A stretch of 64,000 nt of DNA from a virus. The notes beneath the pieces were generated by a model that did not search any database, was not told the origin of the DNA, and saw only the letters and a list, made by a program, of their open reading frames with translations. The position numbers and the translations under genes were made by a program. Every line of letters begins with the position of its first letter. The stretch's first letter is position 1. Location: the IMG/VR virus record IMGVR_UViG_3300036668_000172, positions 1 through 64,000 of that record; one strand, written 5' to 3'. This document shows positions 51,690 to 60,203 of the stretch, in pieces.

Positions 51690-51897
51690 AGAGTTATCAC
51701 ATCTGATAAAACAAGCAGAGTCACAAGGCTGGGTAGTTTCCCACTTAAAAGGTGGCCACTTAAAGTGGGTGTCACCTATAAGCGGTAGGGCAGTGTTTAG
51801 TGGGTTCAGCCCATCAGACAAAAGAGCTGTCAAAAATATAGTAAGGGAGTTACGCATAAGCGGCTTCCTCATAATCAAACAGAAAGGGACAAAATGA
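51679..51897 (+). CDS. HicA-like mini-protein
   Basis: A 72-residue protein (MAHKELSHLIKQAESQGWVV, then GGHLKWVSPISGRAVFSGFS, ending RELRISGF). The order is: K/HELxxLIKxA helix, GW(V) strand, KGGHLKW with the active His, then a GFSPSDKRAVKNI helix. It matches HicA toxins (small dsRBD-like mRNA interferases). No HicB antitoxin follows; the next gene is WhiB. It may act alone, or have lost the antitoxin. Confidence 0.65.
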   Translation: MAHKELSHLIKQAESQGWVVSHLKGGHLKWVSPISGRAVFSGFSPSDKRAVKNIVRELRISGFLIIKQKGTK

Positions 51898-52214
51898 CAA
51901 CAAAGAAATTCCGTACAGGTAAAGCTGCAACAAAGAGCTTTTTACTACCAAGCTTTGACTTGGCACGAGCGCTGTGTGCTAAGGCAGACCCTGAGGTGTT
52001 CTTTCCTGATACAGGTGCGATGAGTGACGTCAAAGGTGCCAAAAGAATCTGTAACGCATGTGAGGTACAGGTTGACTGTCTTGAGTGGGCACTGAAGAAC
52101 GAAGAGGAATACGGCATCTGGGGAGGGCTTACAGCTGCCGAGAGACGTCGCCTAAGTCGTGCACGTAAAAGGTATCAAGTTGTGCAAGTACCTGCCCCTA
52201 AAGTAAGAAAGTAA
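51894..52214 (+). CDS. WhiB-family iron-sulfur regulator
   Basis: A 106-residue WhiB protein. The four cluster ligands are C28, C53, C56 and C62 (ALC, ICNAC, DCLEW) and the turn GIWGG is at 74-78, followed by the basic ERRRLSRARKR region that contacts DNA. WhiB proteins bind sigma-A and regulate transcription in Actinobacteria; phage copies can block or redirect host promoters. It is the best evidence for an actinobacterial host. It overlaps the HicA-like gene by four bases and is the last gene of the plus block. Confidence 0.93.
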   Translation: MTTKKFRTGKAATKSFLLPSFDLARALCAKADPEVFFPDTGAMSDVKGAKRICNACEVQVDCLEWALKNEEEYGIWGGLTAAERRRLSRARKRYQVVQVPAPKVRK

Positions 52215-52238
52215 ACCAGCTTCAACACAAACATTTGC

Positions 52239-52268
52239 GGGTCCACCTAGTTGCTTATAGGTGGGCCC
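52239..52268 (+). terminator. Convergent terminator between the plus and minus blocks
   Basis: GGGTCCACCTA and TAGGTGGGCCC form an 11-bp stem (one U-G wobble in the plus-strand RNA), loop TGCTTA-type. On the plus strand CTTGTTATC follows. It lies between the WhiB stop and the stop of the minus-strand gene at 52284, so it can serve both directions. Confidence 0.8.
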
Positions 52269-52283
52269 CTTGTTATCTACTAA

Positions 52284-53783
52284 CTAGTCTTCTAACGATG
52301 TCTTAATAATTCGGGTAGTTTGCTGTTCATCTAAGGGCTGTTGCATCTCCCTTAAAGCCGACGCTTTGTCGCCAAATATAGCGCTCAAAACCCCTCCAGA
52401 AGTCTGCCTGCTGGCAGTGATGCTGACGAACTCTTTATTGCTTTCTAGGTCCTTCATATTAGCGACCAGTTTAAACAACCTGTCTACTTCTTGAGACACG
52501 TTCGGGTCGGCGTAGCCGCCGTTCATTTCTTCGGCAAATCGCATGAACGCTACCCTCTGACCTTGCATCTCTATAATAGTGGTCAGCAAATCTTTTAATT
52601 GTTCTCTGGTTTTAACCTCTACTGGCAGGTTAAATGCGCACGTGTTATCTGGCTTAAATGCAGGACAATTTGCTGCGACAAAACACGTATTACACTGTCT
52701 TAATGAGGTCTGTTGTGAGCGTACTACTGACACCTGTTTTAGGACATCTTTACCGTCCTCATCCTTGTCTACAATAGTCTTCGACTCAAACCCAAAAATA
52801 GGTAAATTAACCTTTTCTAGTGGGTCTCTGGCTATTACTTTTTTCCGCTCTTCTACCCCCTTGTTAGTAGAACCTACCCCACCCATTTCCATTAAACCTG
52901 TGTATAGGGTATCCTCGTTGTTATCTACTAACATCTCATCTTTGGAGGGTAAACCACCTTTTATGACTCTTAAATCTGGCTTATCTTTATCCATTTTGGC
53001 CTCTAACTGTAAATATGACCACACTGCTAACTTGGTGGCCTCTGTTGTGTCATCATCTACGAACTTCTTAAAATCTAAACTTGCCTTTTCCACGACGTTC
53101 TTGTATCGTAATCGGGCTTGGTCTTTCATCTTCTTTGGATACCGCACCAGTTTGGTGCCGTCCCATACAATGGTCTCACCTCTACGCATTGGTGATAACC
53201 AACTCAATGTGCTGGCTGTGTCGAATGGAATCTGTCGTAAGTTATCTGGCTTTGCTGTTCCTAATGCATGAAACTTCACGTCATTATTTGCTTTTAGGCT
53301 TCTAGTTAATCCTGCTAATGCTGGGACATTTTCAATTACTGAACCAGGTATTGCGATGTTCTCGTACTCCTGTGCCCACCTCTGTAATAATAAGGTGTTA
53401 TACGATTCGTGCCATACTACCCACATCTTTGGGTCGTTCTCGAATGCCGCACGTTCCTGTTGAATTCTAATTAATCCCCACTGCTGGGAGTCAAACTCAG
53501 TCCAACCCTCTATTCTGTCGTAATTTAACGCTATAAAATCTTGATAGTTGGCGGCGTACTCTTCCATCTCCCTGGCACTCAATCCTGCTTTATCTGCCTG
53601 GACTGCGCCTGAATCTACCCATACTTTCATGTCAGAATAGAATCGTTCACCAATTAAATAGTCTTTGGTCTTGGGTAATCCCCTCTTACACAATCCCCAA
53701 TAATTTAACATGACGTGAGTGACGCCATTCTTTTCTAATAACGTTCGGTTACTCGGAATCTCTACCCCGCCGAAGATAATCAA
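52284..53783 (-). CDS. TIM-barrel protein, possible TGT/DpdA-like, with C-terminal Cys cluster
   Basis: A 499-residue protein. The N-terminal 260 residues resemble the fold of tRNA-guanine transglycosylase-like DpdA enzymes, which put deazaguanines into phage DNA: MKVWVDSGAVQAD recalls the active DSGGF loop, and KFHALGTAKPDNLRQIPFDT the HALG/GxxxPxx loop. Residues about 380-405 hold four Cys (RQCNTCFVAANCPAFKPDNT then CAF), a possible zinc or Fe-S site. The last 90 residues are helical. No queuosine-precursor gene is in the window, so the assignment stays tentative. Confidence 0.45.
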   Translation of the reverse strand: MIIFGGVEIPSNRTLLEKNGVTHVMLNYWGLCKRGLPKTKDYLIGERFYSDMKVWVDSGAVQADKAGLSAREMEEYAANYQDFIALNYDRIEGWTEFDSQQWGLIRIQQERAAFENDPKMWVVWHESYNTLLLQRWAQEYENIAIPGSVIENVPALAGLTRSLKANNDVKFHALGTAKPDNLRQIPFDTASTLSWLSPMRRGETIVWDGTKLVRYPKKMKDQARLRYKNVVEKASLDFKKFVDDDTTEATKLAVWSYLQLEAKMDKDKPDLRVIKGGLPSKDEMLVDNNEDTLYTGLMEMGGVGSTNKGVEERKKVIARDPLEKVNLPIFGFESKTIVDKDEDGKDVLKQVSVVRSQQTSLRQCNTCFVAANCPAFKPDNTCAFNLPVEVKTREQLKDLLTTIIEMQGQRVAFMRFAEEMNGGYADPNVSQEVDRLFKLVANMKDLESNKEFVSITASRQTSGGVLSAIFGDKASALREMQQPLDEQQTTRIIKTSLED

Positions 53784-54271
53784 TCTCCGAACCTAACCGT
53801 TTCCGTGCGTATTATACGCCTGTCCTTGGTCATCATTTCATTTTGTTTTGCAACTGAGGCTGCGATGTCATCCCATGACCGAACTGACTTTGGTGCATCT
53901 GGGCGGAACTCTGGCCGCAAATAACCTGGAACTCCGAACATCAGGCTTGGAATACCTAAATCAAATGCAACTGCCCATAATGCTGGGTCTGACGTTATAA
54001 ATAGGTCTACTACGCTTTTTGCTCTGGCCAATTTGAGCTGCCTTGGCTTCAGCGGGTCGCCGTCAATTCCAACAGATGCGTCTATCATGTTGTCGTAATC
54101 TACGATTTTATTCTGGTTTATCCACTGCTGAGCATGGTTTGGGCTCAGGTCTGTAATAAACGAAATCTTGTTGTATGCGCTCAATGCTCCAGTGATGAGA
54201 ATCCCTTGTGGGATTGGCTCGTCGTTCCTGTAACCTCTTAATACGCCGTCTAAATCTATAACTATATGCAT
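53780..54271 (-). CDS. HAD-superfamily phosphatase
   Basis: A 163-residue HAD protein. Motif I is DLDGVL (residues 6-11), motif II FITDLS (about 38-43), and a Lys/Arg-rich motif III plus DLFITSDPALW (motif IV region) follow. It probably removes a phosphate from a small metabolite or nucleic-acid end; polynucleotide 3'-phosphatases and nucleotidases both have this size. It overlaps the TIM-barrel gene by four bases, which suggests they work in one pathway. Confidence 0.75.
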   Translation of the reverse strand: MHIVIDLDGVLRGYRNDEPIPQGILITGALSAYNKISFITDLSPNHAQQWINQNKIVDYDNMIDASVGIDGDPLKPRQLKLARAKSVVDLFITSDPALWAVAFDLGIPSLMFGVPGYLRPEFRPDAPKSVRSWDDIAASVAKQNEMMTKDRRIIRTETVRFGD

Positions 54272-54274
54272 GTT

Positions 54275-55153
54275 TTAAATACTAGTACGGTATGTCGCTG
54301 CTCGTCTTATCAAAGTTCTTGTGTCTGGAATTACTGGTCGGTCGGCTTCCCCGTAATCTCTGACTTTCTTCAACAACTGAACTGCGCCCGTGCTCTTGCC
54401 GCCTTGCCAGCGGTAGTTATGGAAATCATAATAACCTTCACCACCTGTAGTAAAGGCTTGATGACGACCACCATGTATTTCACCAAACAATGCTTCGGCC
54501 TGCTGCTGTGCAGCGGCCATCCTGACCTCAGCATTTCTCCTGTTAGCATCTGCGTGCGAGGTCTGAACATCGTTCAACGCTGATGTAAATCTAGTATGAA
54601 CCTGTATCGCTGTTCTAGAGTCGCCTTCGACTACCATTTGCCACGCTGGGTTGTCGGGTGCCTGCTGTGCGGGGTCTGGTGCGACTGTCCACTCATCGTA
54701 TTTTAGGTCATACGCAGCGTAAGGGTTGATTGACTTAATGTTCTCAGCACCTGGATTTACGTAAAAGGTTAGCTCGTAACCATTCCAGTCTTCGGTATTG
54801 GGCTGAAGCAGGCTGCGGAACAACTCGTTTATCATGTCCGCGATTTCTGCGTCTAACAGACCAGAATACTCTGGGTTGGCTTTACGGAATTGAATACTGT
54901 TTATACCCACTAAACAGTCGAGGTCACTTGGCTTCCTGGCCGCTGACCACTGATAACTAACGCCTGAACCCGCTAACCACGCATGTGACCATAACTCTGA
55001 ATGACGATACTCGCGGTTAAAGAAATCAGCGAGCAGTTGCAAGATACCTTGACGAACCCAACTCTTTAGGTTTCTACCTTCAAACAGGATGGGGTCAAGA
55101 CTTTGCGACGGCTCGCTGAAATACGAAGTGGAGTACATACCTAGACCAGACAT
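54275..55153 (-). CDS. Nucleotidyltransferase-fold protein
   Basis: A 292-residue protein with the polymerase-beta-like nucleotidyltransferase core: GSGVSYQW, then SDLDCLV (residues about 75-82, the Asp-x-Asp pair), an Ile-rich helix and a third acidic strand in NGYELTFYVNP. The C-terminal 90 residues are helical and Ala/Gln-rich. It probably adds nucleotides to RNA, a small molecule or a protein. Similar genes are seen in actinobacteriophages. It is near HAD and TIM-barrel genes, so these three may form a modification pathway. Confidence 0.7.
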   Translation of the reverse strand: MSGLGMYSTSYFSEPSQSLDPILFEGRNLKSWVRQGILQLLADFFNREYRHSELWSHAWLAGSGVSYQWSAARKPSDLDCLVGINSIQFRKANPEYSGLLDAEIADMINELFRSLLQPNTEDWNGYELTFYVNPGAENIKSINPYAAYDLKYDEWTVAPDPAQQAPDNPAWQMVVEGDSRTAIQVHTRFTSALNDVQTSHADANRRNAEVRMAAAQQQAEALFGEIHGGRHQAFTTGGEGYYDFHNYRWQGGKSTGAVQLLKKVRDYGEADRPVIPDTRTLIRRAATYRTSI

Positions 55154-55174
55154 ACATCTAGTCTAAGGTGTTAT

Positions 55175-55456
55175 CTACTTAGATTCTGGCTTAATGCCAC
55201 GTTCCTTTAATGCGGATGCAATCTTCTCTGCTGTGCTTGGCTGGTTATCTATACCCAAACGCTCAGTTAATACGTCCGCAACCTTCTGGGCTAGGATGGT
55301 TGATTCAAACTCATCAACAATCTGCTTACAGGTTTGATAGATATCAAAATTGTTTACTGGCCTATCTACCTCAATACCTTCATCTGGCATTGTGGGTAGG
55401 GTGGTGATTTTTCCGTCTGGGGTTGTTGCTGCTATAAAAAAGACTTCTGCCTTCAT
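55175..55456 (-). CDS. Hypothetical protein, 93 aa
   Basis: A 93-residue protein (MKAEVFFIAATTPDGKITTL, then QIVDEFESTILAQKVADVLT) with an N-terminal strand and a C-terminal helix. No domain is recognised. It lies between the zinc-binding gene at 55453 and the nucleotidyltransferase, with a four-base overlap upstream. Confidence 0.5.
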   Translation of the reverse strand: MKAEVFFIAATTPDGKITTLPTMPDEGIEVDRPVNNFDIYQTCKQIVDEFESTILAQKVADVLTERLGIDNQPSTAEKIASALKERGIKPESK

Positions 55457-56013
55457 TTGTACATGCCTCTCATTGCTCGTTTTTTAGTGGTCGCTACGCT
55501 GTGGAATGGGCAGAAATGGCACAGGTACACCTTCGGTGCTCCTGAACTTGCTGGGTCTGGTAACCCCAACTCCATGCGTTCTTTATCTGTCTTCGGTAAC
55601 AGACGCTTTGCTTCGGATTCGTAGTCGGGACATCCTGGGTCTGATGGTCGCAAATGGTAGTTGTAACACTCCATTGCGGACTCTGCAAACTCCATTTTAG
55701 AGTTGTAGAAGTTTTTATCTGGGTCTATCGCATCTAGACCCTCTGACCCGCCGCCCTTCAGCTGCTCGATGATTGCCTTGCGGCTCTCAACTTTTTCCCA
55801 TGTCTTAAATGGTAGTAGGAACATTTTGCCCATGTGGCGCTCGCCACTGGGAAACTCATGCTTTTCTAGGGTTAGCTCCAGCAGGACATCCGTCTCTGGT
55901 GGGCCGTCATGTGGAGGTAACTCGTCAATACTATTGCAAACTAGGCAATAGACTAAACGGATAACGGGCCCATCGTGGAATTCCCGTTTTCCAATTAGTG
56001 GGGCTTCAGACAT
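55453..56013 (-). CDS. Hypothetical zinc-binding protein, 186 aa
   Basis: A 186-residue protein with cysteine pairs near the ends (YCLVCNS at about 21-27 and CHFCPFHS at about 168-175), which may form one zinc site in the folded protein. The middle includes ELTLEKHEFPSGERHMGKMF and NFYNSKMEFAESAMECYNYH. Similar genes occur in other actinobacteriophages, as far as I recall. The function is unknown. Confidence 0.55.
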   Translation of the reverse strand: MSEAPLIGKREFHDGPVIRLVYCLVCNSIDELPPHDGPPETDVLLELTLEKHEFPSGERHMGKMFLLPFKTWEKVESRKAIIEQLKGGGSEGLDAIDPDKNFYNSKMEFAESAMECYNYHLRPSDPGCPDYESEAKRLLPKTDKERMELGLPDPASSGAPKVYLCHFCPFHSVATTKKRAMRGMYK

Positions 56014-56162
56014 TACTCAGCCTCCATGTGAGCAAACATCTTGGCCCAATAATCCTTGGTCCACTGTTCTGCTTCTTCATACTCTTTTGTACCCTTACGG
56101 GCAGCGAATCCAGGGCTGTTGATACCCATAGAACCTAGGTGGGGGGTTTCTTTCTTCTCCAT
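56013..56162 (-). CDS. Small protein, 49 aa
   Basis: A 49-residue protein (MEKKETPHLGSMGINSPGFA, then EEAEQWTKDYWAKMFAHMEA). It has a strong AAGGAG seven bases before the ATG, and its stop overlaps the next ATG (TAATG). The C-terminal half is helical. No family is recognised. Confidence 0.6.
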   Translation of the reverse strand: MEKKETPHLGSMGINSPGFAARKGTKEYEEAEQWTKDYWAKMFAHMEAE

Positions 56163-56206
56163 AGTAATACTCCTTATCTTAGTACGTCTAATTTTAGTCT
56201 AGTGTA

Positions 56207-56512
56207 CTACTTGCCTTCTGACGAGGTTTCTTGGGCCAACTTGGCTTTATTAGCTGCACGGGTTGCGGCAGACTTTTTAGCAGCGACTTGGCGCTTGCGC
56301 TTCTTTTCTAGCTCTGCTGCAATCTTTAGGTCAAGGCCTACCTCGGCTAGGAGGGCATTAGTTCGCTTAATTGTGTCATCAAGGTCTACAGTCATACTAA
56401 CTGGGCGTTCCCAGATAGTTCCGTCCTGTACCTTACCGTCGCTGTCCATATCTACAGCGATTAAATTCAGCTTGGCGTCTTTCTTGCCAAGTAGTCTGCT
56501 CCAGAATCCCAT
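56207..56512 (-). CDS. Hypothetical basic helical protein, 101 aa
   Basis: A 101-residue protein with an N-terminal membrane-anchor-like start (MGFWSRLLGKKDAKLNLIAV) and a C-terminal Ala/Lys helix (KIAAELEKKRKRQVAAKKSA). AAGGAG is before the ATG. A role in nucleic-acid or membrane association is possible from composition. Confidence 0.5.
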   Translation of the reverse strand: MGFWSRLLGKKDAKLNLIAVDMDSDGKVQDGTIWERPVSMTVDLDDTIKRTNALLAEVGLDLKIAAELEKKRKRQVAAKKSAATRAANKAKLAQETSSEGK

Positions 56513-56553
56513 GTTATGCTCCTTATAATTAGTCGGGGTACTACTATCTTATA

Positions 56554-56766
56554 CTACTTACCTGGATTGACCTGTTGGTCCTTAGGGTACTCTGATGTTG
56601 CAAAACCATATCCGTAGAACGGGTTGAGAGACTGGCGATTGTCTAGCGTCTCGTCGTGTCCGTGCATTTGGCTTACTTCTGTGTTCGGACGAATTTTACG
56701 GTACTTACCGTCTGTTGCGCCTTCACCTAAACCGTCGTTCATTGAACGTGATGTGTTAACTGCCAT
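56554..56766 (-). CDS. Hypothetical polar protein, 70 aa
   Basis: A 70-residue polar protein (MAVNTSRSMNDGLGEGATDG, then HDETLDNRQSLNPFYGYGFA). It is the first of a run of disordered, Asn/Gly-rich genes that look like minor virion proteins. Coupled to the zinc-ribbon gene upstream by TAATG. Confidence 0.5.
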   Translation of the reverse strand: MAVNTSRSMNDGLGEGATDGKYRKIRPNTEVSQMHGHDETLDNRQSLNPFYGYGFATSEYPKDQQVNPGK

Positions 56767-56963
56767 TAGGCCATCTTACCTTTCACTCGTTGTGCAGTTC
56801 TTTTGTTGCTGCACTGATTACAAATACCGTTGTACATATACTCAATCGGGTTTAAAACAACACCACACTGCGGACAAGGGTGTGACCCTCTATACATTGT
56901 AGCGTTTTCTGCCACTATGTACGCCTGTAACTCTAGGGTCTCTGCTCCGTCGTTGTCGAACAT
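56766..56963 (-). CDS. Zinc-ribbon protein, 65 aa
   Basis: A 65-residue protein with CPQC (residues about 30-33) and CNQC (48-51) spanning PCPQCGVVLNPIEYMYNGIC, a clear zinc ribbon with a basic C-terminus (RTAQRVKGKMA). It is linked on both sides by one-base overlaps. It probably binds nucleic acid or protein; the role is unknown. Confidence 0.6.
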   Translation of the reverse strand: MFDNDGAETLELQAYIVAENATMYRGSHPCPQCGVVLNPIEYMYNGICNQCSNKRTAQRVKGKMA

Positions 56964-58030
56964 TACTTGTTACGTCCTGCTGCAAAGTGAGCTCCTAAAG
57001 GACTTCTTGCAAAATCTTTAACAAAAGACTTGGATGGAGAACTAGGTAGTGGGGTCTGCCTTTTTTCAAGGGGTTCATCCATGTAGCTGGTGCCTTCGCC
57101 TCTAGGCAAAAGGTGTCCATAATTCTCGGTGATGTGGCTCTCTGGGTCGTTAATCCCCATCTTCTCTGACATGTACTTCATCGGAGAACGCTGAGCTGCA
57201 GAACCCTCGAAAGGCTTCATCTGGCCAGACTTTACGTCTTTTATAGGGTTAGAGTTATAATGCTTTTGCGTGACTTGACGAGCTATTCTATTTACATCTG
57301 CGGACGCACGCGGGGTTGCCTTCTTGGGAACAATTAGTCCAGAAATCTCTTGCTGGTTGCTGATGTCCTCTGGGGTTGAAGCTCCACCTCTTGCTGAGGC
57401 ACGGGCCGTCATCGCTGCGCCTCTGGGTCCTGGTGAATCTTTTGTTCCACCGTCTTTTGCCCCTAAAGCTTGAGACATACCCTGCAAGTGGTCACTGTGA
57501 GCTGCAACTCTTTGTACACCTAGCGAACTTCTTACAGAACGTTCAGTCATTGAACGAATGTCTTCTGGGTGTAATTCAGGGTTATTCTTGGCATGACCTT
57601 CAAATAGCTTAGTAACAGTAGAATGCTCTGAGTCAGTCTGCTTTTGTGCTCTTTCTTGCGGGCTTGCCTTCTGTGCAACTACTGCTGGTGGGACATAATT
57701 AGGGTTGGGCTCATCACCATCTCTTACTAGCCCAATTCCAGAAACAGCCTTAATCCTCATCTGAGTTGGGGGCTCAGGGTTTACGCCAGGAGGCTTCATT
57801 TGCTTACTGATAGGTAATTGAGGCTGAGGTAGCGTCGTCTTTGATGGAGTAGCAGACCTTAGTTTACGCATTGCCAAATCATCTTGATTAGCGTACTCAG
57901 CTGACTTAGTCGCTGCTCTTTCATAAACTTTGTATGGGTGCGTAGTCTGGGCAGGCTTAGGCGACTCTCCTGGTAAAGGCTCTGCGTTATAAACTGGTTT
58001 TGGTTGTTCACTTAGGTCATAGTTAGACAT
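56963..58030 (-). CDS. Disordered virion-like protein, 355 aa
   Basis: A 355-residue protein rich in Pro, Lys, Ser and Gln. An N-terminal proline-rich part (PLPGESPKPAQTTHPYKVYE) is followed by a helical stretch (RSMTERSVRSSLGVQRVAAH) and a C-terminal block (NYGHLLPRGEGTSYMDEPLE). No enzyme motif. The style (repeated RASARGGAS and KATPRASAD) fits an internal virion or disordered capsid protein. It forms a co-transcribed group with the next two genes. Confidence 0.5.
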   Translation of the reverse strand: MSNYDLSEQPKPVYNAEPLPGESPKPAQTTHPYKVYERAATKSAEYANQDDLAMRKLRSATPSKTTLPQPQLPISKQMKPPGVNPEPPTQMRIKAVSGIGLVRDGDEPNPNYVPPAVVAQKASPQERAQKQTDSEHSTVTKLFEGHAKNNPELHPEDIRSMTERSVRSSLGVQRVAAHSDHLQGMSQALGAKDGGTKDSPGPRGAAMTARASARGGASTPEDISNQQEISGLIVPKKATPRASADVNRIARQVTQKHYNSNPIKDVKSGQMKPFEGSAAQRSPMKYMSEKMGINDPESHITENYGHLLPRGEGTSYMDEPLEKRQTPLPSSPSKSFVKDFARSPLGAHFAAGRNK

Positions 58031-59217
58031 TATTTAGCACTTCCTGTACCGAACTCGCCAGTTCTCTTCCCTGTAGGCTTTCCAGGCTTTTCTTCGTAAG
58101 CCTCACGTGCGATGTTTGCAGCTTGGTCTGCTAGGCCTTTTTGACCGCCAGCCGCTCTGCGGCCCTCTCCCTCTTCGCCCATTAGTCGAAGTCGGTGAGC
58201 TATAACGTTACTCTGACTTGGTACGCCAACTTTATTGGCAATTCCATAGCCGATAGGGTCTTTGCTTGCGCTGCTTGCGTGCCAAGATTTACCTGGATTG
58301 TTGTACTCATAGTGCAGCTTAGAGGAGTTGGCAACGTCATTAAACCCTGTAATACCTACGCCAGCGTAAGAATTCTTTGAAGTCTTGGCCTTTCCTGCGA
58401 CTCCGCCTTCCATGACAGAAGCTCGGGTTCTTTCAACTTGCTCAAGTGTTGGGGTAGTTCCTCCCGTGGAAGCACGAGTAGTCATCTTGTTAACGGCTAG
58501 CTGTGCTTTTACCTCAGGAGCGACGGGACGCTTTGCAAATCCTCTAGTCTCTGCTACCTTGTTGCCTGCAGCACTCATTGGGGCTAGGGAGTTTGTATTT
58601 ATAGGCTTATCTGCTAGAACACCGTTAGGAACTGTGAGCCGAGACTTCTCTGCTGCGCCTTTTAGGTGCTGGGTATACCCCGAAACTAATCCTTGGCGTT
58701 GGGAATCTCCAAGCATGGTGTCAGTCCAGTGCTTGTCGTTACCTATCTTCTGAGCCATTTTGCTCATTGGGCCTAGGCCCTCTACAAGAGTCCTATGTGC
58801 GTCAGTTATGTGCTGATGGGCAGCTCGGTAAGCTGAGTCTGCAGTGTGTAATGCGGAGGCTCCGTCTGCTGTTCCTGCTTTGTGGGCAGCGAACGAGCGG
58901 TTAGTCTGGTCTTCTGCGGCGTCTAGGTGTGCCTTTACTTTAGGTGTAATACCTCTTAAAGTCTTAGACGTCACTAGTGCGTCTAGTCGTGAACGTAGTG
59001 AGGAAATGTGCTCATGCGCAGCATCGTGATAGCCTGAGTCGTGGCTAAAGGCGTTGGGATGTCTGCTTGGCTGCAGGTCTAGCTTGCCGCCGTACTCTTC
59101 ACCGTAACTTCTAGGGGTCTGCGCAGCTTGCTGCTCCTGCTTAACGGCTTGTTGTGATGAAAAGACTTCGCGACTAACTCCTTGGTTATCAGAACCGCGG
59201 TATTCTCTACCTGCCAT
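58030..59217 (-). CDS. Helical virion-like protein, 395 aa
   Basis: A 395-residue protein. Residues about 60-180 form an Ala/His-rich helical region (ALHTADSAYRAAHQHITDAH, then TLVEGLGPMSKMAQKIG) related in style to a region of the 324-residue neighbour. The rest is disordered and Gly/Lys-rich (FAKRPVAPEVKAQLAVNKMT and KPGKPTGKRTGEFG). It may be an internal head protein packaged with the DNA, as large helical proteins are in other phages; this is inference. Confidence 0.5.
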   Translation of the reverse strand: MAGREYRGSDNQGVSREVFSSQQAVKQEQQAAQTPRSYGEEYGGKLDLQPSRHPNAFSHDSGYHDAAHEHISSLRSRLDALVTSKTLRGITPKVKAHLDAAEDQTNRSFAAHKAGTADGASALHTADSAYRAAHQHITDAHRTLVEGLGPMSKMAQKIGNDKHWTDTMLGDSQRQGLVSGYTQHLKGAAEKSRLTVPNGVLADKPINTNSLAPMSAAGNKVAETRGFAKRPVAPEVKAQLAVNKMTTRASTGGTTPTLEQVERTRASVMEGGVAGKAKTSKNSYAGVGITGFNDVANSSKLHYEYNNPGKSWHASSASKDPIGYGIANKVGVPSQSNVIAHRLRLMGEEGEGRRAAGGQKGLADQAANIAREAYEEKPGKPTGKRTGEFGTGSAK

Positions 59218-59219
59218 TT

Positions 59220-60194
59220 TTATTTACCGCCTTTGTCTGTAATAGTCGCTTTTTCAGCAACGGTCTTACCAGCATTCAAAGCTTTTTTGCTTGCAGCTGC
59301 CTTGTCTACCTTAGGTATAATGCTCTCTGGCGCACCTCTGGACGAATCTGCGCCTGACCAGTCTCCGACCTTACTCATCTGAGTCGCAGTGTTTCCTACT
59401 GGCTCAACTGTTACGGACCTCTGCTTATCGCTAGGCCCTATAGGTCTTTCGCTCTTGCGTACTCTTGGAGTCCCTTGCATGCCCTTCTTAACGGCACGGC
59501 GCAAATCTTCTCGGGCTGTTGGTGTGCCCGTTACTCCTACTGCCTCACTGTTCTCCATGTTTCGGATAGTGAGAGCTGCTCGTTTAGTAGGAGTGGCAGT
59601 GTTTCCAATAATGACCTTCTTAGGGTCCTTCCCCTTAGCTCGGAAGGGGCTAGGGTCTGTAGTAATGTGCAATAGCTCTTCACCAGCAGAAAATTTAAGC
59701 GGGTTACCATTGACACTGTGAGTAACGCTCGTGTCCATTGACTTGGGAGAAAGTTCACCCAAGTGTTTCATGGCAGTGTTTATACCCTTACCTGCATCTT
59801 GGAGGTGTCCCCAAGCTTCAGATGTTGCTGAGGTCTTCTTAAGACGAGCTTGACCTAAGTCTCCTGAAGCGGTGTTCAGACTGTCTGCGGCTGAATTTAA
59901 GGATGGGTGCTGTCCTCTGGAGGACAAATCTCTATGTAATACGCTTAAGTTTTGGTGTAATACACTAGCGATGTCTAATGCGCTGTTCATTCCCACGGTT
60001 CTCTTACCTAAAACTGCGTCAGCGGACTTCAGCTGCACGTGCAGAGGAGTGTCGGGCAGCTTTGGGCGGCGATTGCCTGATGAGGACGGCTTTACGATGC
60101 CAGACTCGTCTAAGAGATTGCTTGGAACGTTAACGGGGTTATATCCGCCGCCAGCTCCTGTTGAACCCTGACCAAATTCAGTATTTCTAGCCAT
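59220..60194 (-). CDS. Helical virion-like protein, 324 aa
   Basis: A 324-residue protein. Residues about 60-160 are helical (ALDIASVLHQNLSVLHRDLS, then AWGHLQDAGKGINTAMKHLG), like the preceding gene product in composition. The C-terminal part is Arg/Lys/Ser-rich and disordered (PRVRKSERPIGPSDKQRSVT). The two genes are separated by two bases. They are probably distant paralogues. Confidence 0.5.
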   Translation of the reverse strand: MARNTEFGQGSTGAGGGYNPVNVPSNLLDESGIVKPSSSGNRRPKLPDTPLHVQLKSADAVLGKRTVGMNSALDIASVLHQNLSVLHRDLSSRGQHPSLNSAADSLNTASGDLGQARLKKTSATSEAWGHLQDAGKGINTAMKHLGELSPKSMDTSVTHSVNGNPLKFSAGEELLHITTDPSPFRAKGKDPKKVIIGNTATPTKRAALTIRNMENSEAVGVTGTPTAREDLRRAVKKGMQGTPRVRKSERPIGPSDKQRSVTVEPVGNTATQMSKVGDWSGADSSRGAPESIIPKVDKAAASKKALNAGKTVAEKATITDKGGK

Positions 60195-60203
60195 TATCTA
60201 CCC

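Noticed and set aside
52579-53271. 230-aa plus-strand reading frame opposite the TIM-barrel gene
   Set aside because: Antisense to a better-supported gene; the Ser/Leu-rich composition is that of a shadow frame.
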